Shown: positions 10,091 to 18,997 of the stretch, piece by piece
Layout of the letters: each line of letters begins with the position of its first letter
Position numbering within the stretch: the first letter of the stretch is position 1
From: Jeotgalibacillus alimentarius
GTDB lineage: Bacteria > Bacillota > Bacilli > Bacillales > Jeotgalibacillaceae
Direction: 5' to 3'
DNA length: 64,000 nt
Assembly (NCBI RefSeq): GCF_000829445.1
Contig: NZ_JXRQ01000015.1
Location: 62,001 to 126,000 of the forward strand
Notes under the pieces: model-generated
Told to the model about the DNA's origin: nothing
Databases searched by the model: none
What the model saw: only the letters and a program-made list of their open reading frames with translations
Translations under genes and position numbers: made by a program

Positions 10091-10903
10091 TTAAATATGC
10101 TTTTTGAAGTAAACCAGCTCTTTATCAATTTTGAAACCTGCGCGCTGGTATAGTCTGATTGCGGTTTGGTTGGATTTACTGACGCAAAGGGTTACTGTCC
10201 GGGTTTGTTCATCAGTGAACAGTTTCTTCATTACTTCTCTAAGGAGTGCATAGCCTGTCCCCTTCCCTCTGGCCTGTTCAGTAACTGCCAAATACTCCAC
10301 TGACGCTTCTTTAAATGCCGGGTCAGATTCCGCATATATATAACCGATTAAGTTCTCATCAGTTGATGCAACCAGCAATGGACGGTCCTTATTTGACCGT
10401 TCAATCACTGTTTCGGCATTATAGTATGTATCAGGAAAAGTGTCATTGTGCAATTTTTTAAAAGCACCGAATTGTTGTGTCTCAAACGGCTGGATGTTTA
10501 TATGTAAAGCTGATTCTTCATCAAAAAAACGATCTGCTTTTAAAATGGTTTCTTCCCCTTTTTTATCAGCACCGATACTCTTCATCCATTCAATGGCACG
10601 GCGGTTTTTGCTGCCGTAAAAGCCGTATAGGTCTGTGTTTTCAGGAGCCATTTTTAGAAGTTCATTCGCCCGTTCTGACCAGTCTGTGTCACTTTGAATA
10701 AAGGGTCCCCACATTTCAGCTGAGCCCTCTTCGTAATCAAGCATTAAGAGATCATCTCCGATCCAGTACATGTGATCATCCATCGATTCTTCACGGATTG
10801 TGTTAGCAATTTCATCCTGATCAGTTCCGCAATAACCGACGTATTGAGTTGCGTCCTGATTGGCACGTGCAATTAATGCTGCCGCATCTTCAATTGTCTT
10901 CAT
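10091..10903 (-). CDS. GNAT family N-acetyltransferase
   Basis: Protein of 270 aa. The C-terminal 140 residues form a GNAT fold, with motif A visible as VEYLAVTEQARGKGTGYALL (acetyl-CoA pyrophosphate loop around ARGKGTG) and the following LCVSKSNQTAIRLYQRAGFK. The N-terminal 130 residues look like a second, degenerate acyltransferase-like domain without a clear acetyl-CoA loop. The acceptor is unknown. A GGAGG nine bases before the ATG supports the start, and this site lies within the 3' end of the small zinc-ribbon gene, so translation of the two is probably coupled. Confidence 0.88.
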   Translation of the reverse strand: MKTIEDAAALIARANQDATQYVGYCGTDQDEIANTIREESMDDHMYWIGDDLLMLDYEEGSAEMWGPFIQSDTDWSERANELLKMAPENTDLYGFYGSKNRRAIEWMKSIGADKKGEETILKADRFFDEESALHINIQPFETQQFGAFKKLHNDTFPDTYYNAETVIERSNKDRPLLVASTDENLIGYIYAESDPAFKEASVEYLAVTEQARGKGTGYALLREVMKKLFTDEQTRTVTLCVSKSNQTAIRLYQRAGFKIDKELVYFKKHI

Positions 10904-11027
10904 CGTTCATTTCCTCCCAGCATTCATGACAGTAAAGATCCTTGTCCTGATAGATGCCATCGAGGAAACCATCTGCACAATATACTGTTTTACCGCATCT
11001 GATACATTGCCCCACTTCTTCACGCAT
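10890..11027 (-). CDS. Small zinc-ribbon-like protein (45 aa)
   Basis: A 45-codon gene with a good site (GGGGTGG seven bases before ATG). It encodes two CxxC knuckles, CIRCGK near residue 8 and CHEC near residue 33, in an otherwise acidic protein, so a single structural zinc site is likely. Its last 14 bases overlap the start of the GNAT gene. The role is unknown; such tiny treble-clef/zinc-ribbon proteins are common in Bacillales as unnamed hypotheticals. The existence of the gene rests on the paired Cys motifs, the ribosome site and the coupling. Confidence 0.72.
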   Translation of the reverse strand: MREEVGQCIRCGKTVYCADGFLDGIYQDKDLYCHECWEEMNDEDN

Positions 11028-11077
11028 CTTACCACCCCTTTTCAATTTCCATATTACACCTTTCATTTTTGTTTTAC

Positions 11078-11107
11078 AAAAAACCGCCTGATTTCTCAGA
11101 CGGTTTT
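11078..11107 (-). terminator. Intrinsic terminator of the helicase gene
   Basis: On the minus strand ACCGTCTGAGAAATCAGGCGGT is followed by TTTTTTG, immediately after the helicase stop codon. Confidence 0.88.
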
Positions 11108-11108
11108 A

Positions 11109-13262
11109 TTATTCAGCCGGTTCAAGCAGGCCCATGGTCAGGCACAGGTCAATCGCGAGTCTTTTTGTTCCTTTAGAAAACCTGATCTCAAGGCCGTCTT
11201 CTGAAAATCCTTCAATGCGTCCTGTTCCGAATACGCGGTGCTTTACTTTACGGCCGACTTCAAGGTCAGATACTTTCCGCAATGCATTCGGATTTTGAGG
11301 GACTCTGCCCTCATCCACCTGCTCTGATTCAGGCGGCTGAATGATTTTGTTGACTCTCAGCAGGAATGGAGAAGGATTCGTTTTACTGCCTGCACGGTTT
11401 CGGTAGGACAGCAGTTCAAGTTCTTTTTCAGCGCGTGTCATGCCGACATAAAAGAGCCTTGCTGCTTCCTCCATCGGATCTCTATTACCTTTATCCTGTT
11501 CCGTTTTATCATTCTTAGATGGAATAATATCAGCGATCAAATCGAGCATGTACACTTTTTTGAACTCAAGCCCTTTTGAACTGTGAAGTGTTGAGAGCGT
11601 TACGGCGTTTTCATGCTTATTGAACTTTGATGTTTTAAGCAGTGATTCCAGCTGCTTCAGCCGGTTTGCGAATGCGACCATACCGGTTTCCTTCCGTGCA
11701 ATCTGCTCAAGCGTTGACAGGACATCGTGCAGGTATTCAAGCGAAAATCCAAGGTTCTCACTCATTTTTTCAAGCGCACGGTCATATCCTGCCTGCTCTC
11801 TGATCAGACGGATCACATGATAAGGCTCCCCGCCCTCCATTCTGACAAAAGCCCGTTTCAGTCCGTTAATCTGCTTCTTCTGGTAATCTTTCAGGGAATT
11901 CAACTGGAGCAGACGGTCAAACACTGATCCTTCTTCCGGCTGCTTTCTGAGTTCAAAGAGCTGCTGTCGCGTTACGTATCCCAGACACTTCATTGAAATT
12001 TTTTCAAACAGATCCACCCGCCCATTGTTAAAGGTCAACCGCATAAAGTTCAGAATGTCCTCTACAATCCAGTGGCTGAAAAACCGTACATCTGAATCCT
12101 TCATATAAAAGGGAATCCCCGCACGCTCAAGCTCATTCATAATCAGAATCGAAGAACTATTCGTTCTGTAGAGTACTGCTGCATCCCGGTAATCATCAAG
12201 CTTTGACAGCTCCTGCGCAAGGTAGGCAGCCTGATCCTCATAATCCGGAAATACTTTAATCCGGACAGCTTCTCCCTCTGCATTTTCTGTAAACATATTC
12301 TTTTCATAGCGGTTTTTATTGCGCTTAATAAATTCATTCGCTGCGTTCACAATTTCAGGGGTGGAGCGGTAATTCTGCTCCATCATCAAAATAACCGCTT
12401 TTGGATACACCTTTTTAAAATCAAGCAGATACTGAGGCTCAGCAGCCCGCCAAGTATAGATTGACTGATCATCATCCGCAACGACACACAGGTTCTGGTG
12501 TGGCTCTACCAGCTTTTCAACAATCGCATGCTGCACAAGTGATGTATCCTGACTTTCATCTGTCAGTAAATGATCGTAGCGCTGCTGGTATTTTCTGAGC
12601 AGCTTTTGATCTGACTGAAAGGCTTCAAGCGCGAGTGTCAGCATATCATCATAATCAAGCAGCAGCTTGTCAGGCTCCTGACGTTTCACTGCTTCATATT
12701 CTGCTGCAATCGCCTCAGCATTCGCCACTTCGCATTGAACTGTGCTCCATTTTTTACGCGGAAGCAGCTTATTTTTAATCAGACTGATATAGTTTGACAT
12801 CTCCTCAAGCTGATCATCTGTCATTGCTTCATTGTTAAAACGCTGGAAAAGTGTCCTGAGCAGCAGTTTTTTATTCGCCTTGTAATCTGCCGGGTCTTCA
12901 ATCGGACCTTCAATCAACTGCCATGATTTCTGCTCTTTTTTCAGATAATCTCTGACCACTGCAAAAGCAAGGCTGTGTATCGTTGAAAAATCAACTTCGG
13001 GAAGGGATGGGAACATCCTTTTATAACGCTGCTTCATATCGTTAGCAGCAGCTTTACTGAAGGTCACACCTTTAATTCTGGCAGGATCTGCACCACGCTC
13101 TTCAATCAGATGGCCAATCCGCATCATAATCGTTGTGGTTTTCCCGGAACCCGGTGAAGCCAGCAGGAGCAGAGGCCCGTTCCCATGCAGGACCGCCTGC
13201 TTTTGGACCTCATTCAGTTCCACGCCAATCTCACGTTTTTTTCTTGTAAAATAATCTGCCAT
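11109..13262 (-). CDS. UvrD/Rep-type ATP-dependent DNA helicase (YjcD-like)
   Basis: Superfamily 1A 3'-5' DNA helicase of 717 aa. Walker A is ASPGSGKTTT (about residue 36), the Walker B region is LLTDESQDTS, motif III has VADDDQSIYTWRAAEP, motif IV QNYRSTPEI, motif V TLHSSKGLEF and motif VI FYVGMTRAEKEL. The last 50 residues (VGRKVKHRVFGTGRIEGF...) resemble the PcrA/UvrD C-terminal Tudor-like domain that contacts RNA polymerase. This suggests a PcrA-like role in repair or conflict resolution (inference). It is shorter than PcrA (about 740 aa) and most like B. subtilis YjcD. Single gene. Confidence 0.88.
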   Translation of the reverse strand: MADYFTRKKREIGVELNEVQKQAVLHGNGPLLLLASPGSGKTTTIMMRIGHLIEERGADPARIKGVTFSKAAANDMKQRYKRMFPSLPEVDFSTIHSLAFAVVRDYLKKEQKSWQLIEGPIEDPADYKANKKLLLRTLFQRFNNEAMTDDQLEEMSNYISLIKNKLLPRKKWSTVQCEVANAEAIAAEYEAVKRQEPDKLLLDYDDMLTLALEAFQSDQKLLRKYQQRYDHLLTDESQDTSLVQHAIVEKLVEPHQNLCVVADDDQSIYTWRAAEPQYLLDFKKVYPKAVILMMEQNYRSTPEIVNAANEFIKRNKNRYEKNMFTENAEGEAVRIKVFPDYEDQAAYLAQELSKLDDYRDAAVLYRTNSSSILIMNELERAGIPFYMKDSDVRFFSHWIVEDILNFMRLTFNNGRVDLFEKISMKCLGYVTRQQLFELRKQPEEGSVFDRLLQLNSLKDYQKKQINGLKRAFVRMEGGEPYHVIRLIREQAGYDRALEKMSENLGFSLEYLHDVLSTLEQIARKETGMVAFANRLKQLESLLKTSKFNKHENAVTLSTLHSSKGLEFKKVYMLDLIADIIPSKNDKTEQDKGNRDPMEEAARLFYVGMTRAEKELELLSYRNRAGSKTNPSPFLLRVNKIIQPPESEQVDEGRVPQNPNALRKVSDLEVGRKVKHRVFGTGRIEGFSEDGLEIRFSKGTKRLAIDLCLTMGLLEPAE

Positions 13263-13309
13263 GTCCGTTCGACTCCTGTAATCTATTGTATGGTTATCGT
13301 ACCATAAAA

Positions 13310-13334
13310 TAAAAACCGCCTCATCGGCGGTTTT
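13310..13334 (-). terminator. Intrinsic terminator of cydDC
   Basis: AAAACCGCCGATGAGGCGGTTTTT on the minus strand, at the end of cydC. Confidence 0.88.
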
Positions 13335-15054
13335 ACACTAAAATCTCCTGTTCAATCTGTTTCATTTCATAAAACATTCCGCGTGCAGTCATCAGTTCAT
13401 CATACGTTCCCTGCTCAGCAACCTGTCCGTCGTCCATCACCAGAATCTGGTCCATTTTCTCAAGTCCGCTCAGCTGATGACTGATCAGGCATACCGTCGC
13501 ATCCTCTGTACGTTCTTCAAAGTAGCGCATAATTTCTGCTGATGTGACATTGTCAATGGAACTCAGCGGCTCATCAAGCAGCCATAAGCTTCGCTTTCTG
13601 AGCAGTGCTCTGCTAATCGCCAGACGCTGACGCTCTCCGCCTGAAAGGTTTTCACCTTTTTCAAGTACCGGATCATCAAGTGAGAATTTCGTCAGACTTA
13701 CCTTTTCAAGCATCCACAGCATTTCTTCGTCTGTCAGACCTTCTCTTGCAATCTGAAGATTGTCTCTGATGGTCCCGAAGAAGAAATGATTTTCCTGCAT
13801 CACCACATTTGATTTTTCCCAGATATCTTCAGACTCAATATGCCTGATTGTTTTATTCTGGAGACTGATATCACCTTCAGACGTTCTGAGCACACCCAGT
13901 AACAGCTGAAAGATCGTCGACTTACCTGATCCGCTCGCGCCGACAATTGCGGTTTTGGATCCTGCCGGAATGTAAAACGAAGCCTCTTTCACCGCCGGCC
14001 GCTCTTCTCCTTCATGCGTGTAGGAAACGGTATCAAAGCGAATAGCAGGTGCTTCATCTGACAGACTCTCATAAGGTTCCTCTGCTTTAACCGGCTTCAT
14101 ATCCGTCACTTCATTCAGACGGGATGATGCCTTCCTGCTGTCTTCTAAGTGCGGTGGCAGAACTGCCATTGGTGCCGCATTTTCAAATACGCTCAGTGAC
14201 AGCATCACAAGCATAGCGAGGAACACACCATCCAGCTGTCCTTCACCAACAAGGTAAACTCCTGCAGCAAGAACACCCCAGGAAATTAATAATCCCGCTG
14301 CCTGATTAACAGACTGGTTGAACATACCCTGGCTGCTGCTGCGTTCCTGATTGGCAATATAGTCAGCAGCGGACTGATGAAGTGAGGCTTCTTTTGACTC
14401 AAGCTGCTGATATATTTTCAGATCCCTGAAGCCGTATAGCACTTCAGCTGTATACGTAGATAGTGCAGCACGTGACTCTCTCACCTGCTCTTCTATTTTC
14501 TGTCTGCGCAGTGCGAATGCAGCCGGTATGACAAGCCCTGTTAATAAAAGACCTGCCGCAAAAATAAGCGGAAACCAGAATGAATAAAAAGCAGTAAAGA
14601 TCATTGAACTTAAGAACACTAATATTAATACAAGCGGTGGATAATAGACGCGCAGGAAGAAGTTCTGAAGACTTTCAACATCCCCTGTTATTCGCGCAAG
14701 CAAATCTCCGCTTCTGAATTTCTGAAAAATACCGGGTGCAAGCGGTTCAAGCTTCTCAAAGAACCGTACACGTATACCAGCCAGAATATTAAACGTTGCA
14801 CGGTGTGACACCATACGCTCGCCATACTTAGACCCGGCTTTTACTAATCCGAAGACCTTGATAAATGCGATCAGCAGTGTCAGCGTATAGACAGGCGGCA
14901 GAAGTGCAGCTTTAGAGATTAAATAACCGCTTGCTGCAAAGAGCCCTGCTGCTGTCACTCCGCCAATATAACCGAATAATACTGAATACCAGACATTCTT
15001 TTTCTCAGCAGCAATCTGTCTTAAGACGATTCCGAGTTCATTCATGACCAGCAC
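13333..15054 (-). CDS. cydC: Thiol reductant ABC exporter, subunit CydC
   Basis: Half of the heterodimeric CydDC transporter, which exports cysteine/glutathione-type reductants and is needed for cytochrome bd assembly. A six-helix membrane domain (residues about 18-310) precedes an ATPase with Walker A GASGSGKST, signature LSGGERQRLAISRALL and Walker B LWLLDEPLSS. It has 573 aa. Its first 17 bases overlap the end of cydD, so the two are translationally coupled. NCBI-type naming is used; B. subtilis names the pair in the opposite way. Confidence 0.92.
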   Translation of the reverse strand: MLVMNELGIVLRQIAAEKKNVWYSVLFGYIGGVTAAGLFAASGYLISKAALLPPVYTLTLLIAFIKVFGLVKAGSKYGERMVSHRATFNILAGIRVRFFEKLEPLAPGIFQKFRSGDLLARITGDVESLQNFFLRVYYPPLVLILVFLSSMIFTAFYSFWFPLIFAAGLLLTGLVIPAAFALRRQKIEEQVRESRAALSTYTAEVLYGFRDLKIYQQLESKEASLHQSAADYIANQERSSSQGMFNQSVNQAAGLLISWGVLAAGVYLVGEGQLDGVFLAMLVMLSLSVFENAAPMAVLPPHLEDSRKASSRLNEVTDMKPVKAEEPYESLSDEAPAIRFDTVSYTHEGEERPAVKEASFYIPAGSKTAIVGASGSGKSTIFQLLLGVLRTSEGDISLQNKTIRHIESEDIWEKSNVVMQENHFFFGTIRDNLQIAREGLTDEEMLWMLEKVSLTKFSLDDPVLEKGENLSGGERQRLAISRALLRKRSLWLLDEPLSSIDNVTSAEIMRYFEERTEDATVCLISHQLSGLEKMDQILVMDDGQVAEQGTYDELMTARGMFYEMKQIEQEILV

Positions 15055-16759
15055 CTCCCTGAACCATCTGCTGATAAGCAGGCTCTTTTAACAGACCTGT
15101 GTGGTCGCCCCGGGTTTTCAGCTTCCCGTCTTCAAGCATCAGAATCTGATCGGCCTGTCTGATTGTATAAAGTCTGTGAGCAACTGTGATCACAGTTGCC
15201 CGCTTCGATAACTCTTCCATCGAGGCGGTTAAAATCTGTTCTGTCTTCAGATCAAGACCGGTTGTCGGCTCATCAAAAAGAATCACTGAAGGCTGCTTCA
15301 AAAATGCACGTGCCAGTGCAAGACGCTGCTTTTCTCCTCCTGATAATCCTCTCCCGCCTTCTCCAACTGGTGTATCAAGCCCTTTTTGTAAGTCTTTGAT
15401 TAAAGGCGATAGCCCAGCCTTTTCAGCTGCAGATTCTATCTCTTCACGGGTTGCCTGCTGTTTACTGCCAATCGCAATATTGTCAGCAAGCGTTCCTGAG
15501 AAAATAAACGGCTGCTGGGAAATATAGCTGAGCTGATCAAACCAGCTCTTCTCCTCATACTCAGAGAGTGCTTTTCTATTTAACATGATCTGGCCCGAAG
15601 AAGGCGCAATCAGACCGCTCAGCAGGTTAAGCGCAGTCGATTTACCCGATCCGCTTTTCCCGATCAAGGCAATATTTTCATATGGCTTGAACTCAGCATC
15701 CAGCGGGCCGATCATAAAACCGTCCTCTCCATACTGAAATGCGGTCTGATTCAGTGTCATATGCGGAGGCTTACCAGCTTCAAGCTTTTCCTTCCCCCAC
15801 ACCACACGATCTTCGTCTTTAGTCAGTTCTTCTTCAATCAGCTTTACAGCCCCGATACTTCCACGGCCCGTGTGGAAAGCATTACCGAGTTCACGGATTG
15901 CCACATAAAATTCAGGTGCAAGGACAAGGACGAAGAAAGCTGTGAAAAACGTAACACTTTCAAAATAAATTAATCTGAGTCCAAGCTCGAGTGCGATCAG
16001 CCCGACACCAAGCATCGAAATATATTCAAGCGCCAGCGATGAAATAAACGCAATCTTCAACACTTCAAGCGTGGCATCACGGAATTTCAGGCTGCTGTCT
16101 TCAATCGTGTCGCGCTGTTTCTTCGCCTGACCGAACAGCTTAAGTGTGGTCAGTCCCTGAAGCGTATCCAGAAATGTTCCGGAAAAAGCAGATAGCTGTT
16201 CAAGCTGCTCTTCAGACTTTTTCTGTGTCTTAATTCCGATAATGATAAAGAACAGCGGAATAAACGGTGCAGAAATCAACAGCACAGTTCCAGAGATCCA
16301 GTCAAACCAGAACGCCGTGATTATGATCATCAGCGGGATAATAGCAGTCAGAATCAACTGAGGAATATATTTACTGAAATAACTGTCCACTTCATCAACT
16401 GCATCCATCAATACACTGACTTTACGCCCTGACTGCCCCTGAAGTGAAGCCTGCACAGGGTTACGCGCATATTTTTCAAGCAGCTGCTCTCTGATTTGCT
16501 TCTTCACTTTCGCTGCCATCCACGCACCTGACCGGCCATTAGCAAAAGTCAGCATCGCTCTTGCAATCAGTGCAACTGCAAGCCATCCAAACAGTGGGAG
16601 TACACTGCTAAATGATGAACCATTCAAAAATACTTCATCAACAATTTTGACGATAAAGTATGCCTGGGCGATGATACTTGTGCCCGTCAATATCGCAATG
16701 ACTGTCATTAACAGCTGTGTTCCTTTATATTGCTTCGCATATTGCGAAAGTTGATTCAT
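15038..16759 (-). CDS. cydD: Thiol reductant ABC exporter, subunit CydD
   Basis: Partner of CydC, 573 aa, with membrane helices over residues about 15-300 and an ATPase with Walker A GKSGSGKSTALN, signature GLSGGEKQRLALARAF and Walker B VILFDEPTTGLD. The export of reduced thiols to the outside supports haem insertion into cytochrome bd. The gene is first in the operon and is preceded by a Rex operator (16796-16813). No cydAB genes are in the window, so the oxidase subunits must be elsewhere or absent. Confidence 0.92.
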   Translation of the reverse strand: MNQLSQYAKQYKGTQLLMTVIAILTGTSIIAQAYFIVKIVDEVFLNGSSFSSVLPLFGWLAVALIARAMLTFANGRSGAWMAAKVKKQIREQLLEKYARNPVQASLQGQSGRKVSVLMDAVDEVDSYFSKYIPQLILTAIIPLMIIITAFWFDWISGTVLLISAPFIPLFFIIIGIKTQKKSEEQLEQLSAFSGTFLDTLQGLTTLKLFGQAKKQRDTIEDSSLKFRDATLEVLKIAFISSLALEYISMLGVGLIALELGLRLIYFESVTFFTAFFVLVLAPEFYVAIRELGNAFHTGRGSIGAVKLIEEELTKDEDRVVWGKEKLEAGKPPHMTLNQTAFQYGEDGFMIGPLDAEFKPYENIALIGKSGSGKSTALNLLSGLIAPSSGQIMLNRKALSEYEEKSWFDQLSYISQQPFIFSGTLADNIAIGSKQQATREEIESAAEKAGLSPLIKDLQKGLDTPVGEGGRGLSGGEKQRLALARAFLKQPSVILFDEPTTGLDLKTEQILTASMEELSKRATVITVAHRLYTIRQADQILMLEDGKLKTRGDHTGLLKEPAYQQMVQGGAGHE

Positions 16760-16795
16760 AGATCAAATCTCTCCGATCATTGATTATTGACGATA

Positions 16796-16813
16796 TTGTG
16801 AATAAATTCACAT
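16796..16813. promoter_or_regulatory. Rex operator upstream of cydDC
   Basis: TTGTGAATAAATTCACAT matches the Rex consensus TTGTGAAN4TTCACAA at every arm position but the last. It lies 37 bases upstream of the cydD start in an AT-rich stretch with TATAAT-like sequences. Rex is a known repressor of cyd genes in Bacillus and releases DNA when NADH rises, so induction at low oxygen is inferred. Confidence 0.85.
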
Positions 16814-16954
16814 ATTCTAATATTCTCTATTATATACGATTATACGTGATTTTTCATGTCATAGGTTTATTTGAACACATTCATATGTATAGATACCGAG
16901 CGGAGGTCTTCCAAATGGCAGATGCTGCACCTCCGCGTCTGATTTTATTTAGCT

Positions 16955-17130
16955 ATGTAAAAGGGTGGCTGTTGATTTCCGCTGCAGGGGGAACGCTTTC
17001 CGCAGGGCGTGCGGTGAGCCTCCTCGGCTTCGCCTGCGGGGTCTCACCTGTCACGCTGCTCCTGCTGGAGTCGTCCCCCTTCCGCTCCAATCAACAGCTG
17101 TGCTAAGACAACATTGGACTTTAACAAAGC
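16955..17130 (-). repeat. Intergenic repeat, family B copy 2
   Basis: On the plus strand it reads GTGGCTGTTGATTTCCGCTG at one end and CAATCAACAGCTGTGCTAAG ... CTTTAACAAAGCC at the other, i.e. family B in the opposite orientation to the 8.3-kb copy. Complementary GGTGAGCCTCCTCGGC / GCCTGCGGGGTCTCACC arms give a large hairpin. It lies between cydDC and desR; the 16760-17134 gap holds only this and the Rex region. Confidence 0.85.
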
Positions 17131-17134
17131 CTTT

Positions 17135-17734
17135 TTATTTAAACCAGCCTTTCTCCCTGAAACGGGAAATCGCTTCAATTCTGTTAGACACTTCGAGTTT
17201 ATCAAGGATGACTGATATATAATTCCGGACTGTTCCGTTTGTAATAAAGAGTGTGCCGGCAATTTCTTTTGTTGTTTTGCCTTCTGCGATCAGTTCCATC
17301 ACTTCGCGTTCACGTTCTGTCAGCGGGTTTGCTTCTGTCAGCGCCATATCCACAAGTTCAGGCGCATAAATTCTGCGTCCTTCCATGATCGTCCGGATTG
17401 AACGCGCCAGTTCCTCACTCGGGCTGTCTTTCAGTAAATATCCGCTCACCCCTGCATTTCTGGCCCTTTCAAAATAGCCTGGACGTGCAAAGGTAGTCAA
17501 AATGATGATTCTGCATGGCTCATCTTTTAATTCTTCAGCGGCATCGAGTCCAGTTTTCAGCGGCATTTCGATATCCATAATGCAGATATCAGGCTTCAGT
17601 GATTTCACTATCTCAACTGCTTCTTCACCATTTTTAGCCTTGCCTATTACCTCCATATCCTCTTCAAGATCCAGCAGGGAGCCAAGCGCACCGAGCAGCA
17701 TCGTCTGATCTTCGGCTAACACAATCTTTATCAT
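17135..17734 (-). CDS. desR: LuxR/NarL-family response regulator DesR
   Basis: Cytoplasmic two-component regulator of 199 aa. The receiver has the acidic pair E8/D9 and the phosphoacceptor D54 in IMDIEMP; the C-terminal LuxR helix-turn-helix starts at LTEREREVMELIAEGKTTKE. In Bacillus, phosphorylated DesR activates the desaturase gene after cold shock. The start overlaps the desK stop (ATGA). A likely target is the 24-bp palindrome at 20120-20143 upstream of des. Confidence 0.9.
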   Translation of the reverse strand: MIKIVLAEDQTMLLGALGSLLDLEEDMEVIGKAKNGEEAVEIVKSLKPDICIMDIEMPLKTGLDAAEELKDEPCRIIILTTFARPGYFERARNAGVSGYLLKDSPSEELARSIRTIMEGRRIYAPELVDMALTEANPLTEREREVMELIAEGKTTKEIAGTLFITNGTVRNYISVILDKLEVSNRIEAISRFREKGWFK

Positions 17735-18864
17735 AGCGCTTCCTCCTTTGACACCTGTCTCAGCACAGTCGGCACATGAATAGTAATCACCGTGCCAAGT
17801 CCGCTTTCAACATCAAGTGTTCCATTGACAAATTCCAAGCGTTCGCGCATGCCCCTCAGACCGTTCCCTTCAGCTGAGCGATCTCCTGAAAACCCTTGTC
17901 CGTTATCTTCAACTGTTACTTTGAGTTCCTTCGGCAACTGTGTAACGTCTACTCTGCAATGCGTGGCACTGCTGTGTTTCACTACATTTGTTATCGCTTC
18001 TTTTACACACATACTGACCACATTCTCTACTAAAAGCGGTACATTCTCAAGCAGTGGATTCCCTGTGATTTCAGGCTTGATCTGTGCTGCGTGTAAGAGC
18101 TCACGGATATGAGTCATCTCTTCATCAAGTTTTGTTCCGCGCATATCAGATACGAGTTCACGCACTTCCTTTAACGCAGTACGGGCCGTCTGATTGATAT
18201 CGTTCAGCTCACTCTTAGCCCCGTCCGGATTAGCAACAAGCAGCTTTGCAGCCAGGTCACTTTTCAATCCGATCAGCGAAAGTTTTTGCCCGAGCGTGTC
18301 ATGAAGGTCTCTCGCAATACGCTGACGCTCCTCCATCACCATCAGATCAGAGATCCGCTTCTGGGCATACTCAAGCTGTCCTTCAAGCTTTTCCCTCTTA
18401 ATCCGGTTATATGAATTAAGCGGCAGTAAAATCACGCCGATAATACTGACCAGTACAAACGGGAACTGTGTGAAAAACAATTGATCCTGCGTAAAGAACG
18501 CAATGTTGACGGTAATAATCGTCGAGCCGACCAGTATGCCATAAAGGGTGAAAAATCCGACCTTATGCTGCACGCTCGCAATCATAAACGATAGAAAGAT
18601 CGCAAAGTACACAAAGCCGAACAGGATTGTCATCGCGATACTGATGGCAATCGCAATACCAACCCAGACATAGTTCACCCACCCCTTTGTTAAGTACGTC
18701 AGTCTGTATGCTGCAAAAAACACCAGAATCATCGCAACACCGGTAATAATCTCTACCCAGCCGGATGATCTGAAAATAAAATAAAATGGCAGCATACAAA
18801 AGATGATCCATATATATATGTTAAGACCTGTATTTTTCGGAAAAATATTATACCATTTTTGCAT
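17731..18864 (-). CDS. desK: Membrane thermosensor histidine kinase DesK
   Basis: Sensor kinase of 377 aa with five N-terminal membrane helices (residues about 15-155), a two-helix DHp domain with phospho-acceptor H188 in ARDLHDTLGQK, and an ATPase domain (NVVKHSSATHC, VEDNGQGF, GNGLRGMRERLE). Both the order and the position of the histidine match DesK of B. subtilis, which senses membrane thickness and order. It lies between des and desR and overlaps desR by four bases. Confidence 0.92.
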   Translation of the reverse strand: MQKWYNIFPKNTGLNIYIWIIFCMLPFYFIFRSSGWVEIITGVAMILVFFAAYRLTYLTKGWVNYVWVGIAIAISIAMTILFGFVYFAIFLSFMIASVQHKVGFFTLYGILVGSTIITVNIAFFTQDQLFFTQFPFVLVSIIGVILLPLNSYNRIKREKLEGQLEYAQKRISDLMVMEERQRIARDLHDTLGQKLSLIGLKSDLAAKLLVANPDGAKSELNDINQTARTALKEVRELVSDMRGTKLDEEMTHIRELLHAAQIKPEITGNPLLENVPLLVENVVSMCVKEAITNVVKHSSATHCRVDVTQLPKELKVTVEDNGQGFSGDRSAEGNGLRGMRERLEFVNGTLDVESGLGTVITIHVPTVLRQVSKEEAL

Positions 18865-18953
18865 GTAAACTCCGCCTTTCTCCTGTTATCAGTATAGCAC
18901 GGGTGAAAGGCTGATCAGAAGGCTGAATGGCTTCACCGGCACAGTTGTAACAG

Positions 18954-18990
18954 AAAACGCCCGCCAGGTTTACAGGAACCGGCGGGCGCT
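18954..18990 (-). terminator. Intrinsic terminator after des
   Basis: On the minus strand GCGCCCGCCGGTTCCTGTAAACCTGGCGGGCG is followed by TTTTC. It separates the desaturase transcript from desKR, although read-through is possible. Confidence 0.85.
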
Positions 18991-18997
18991 TCTATTG

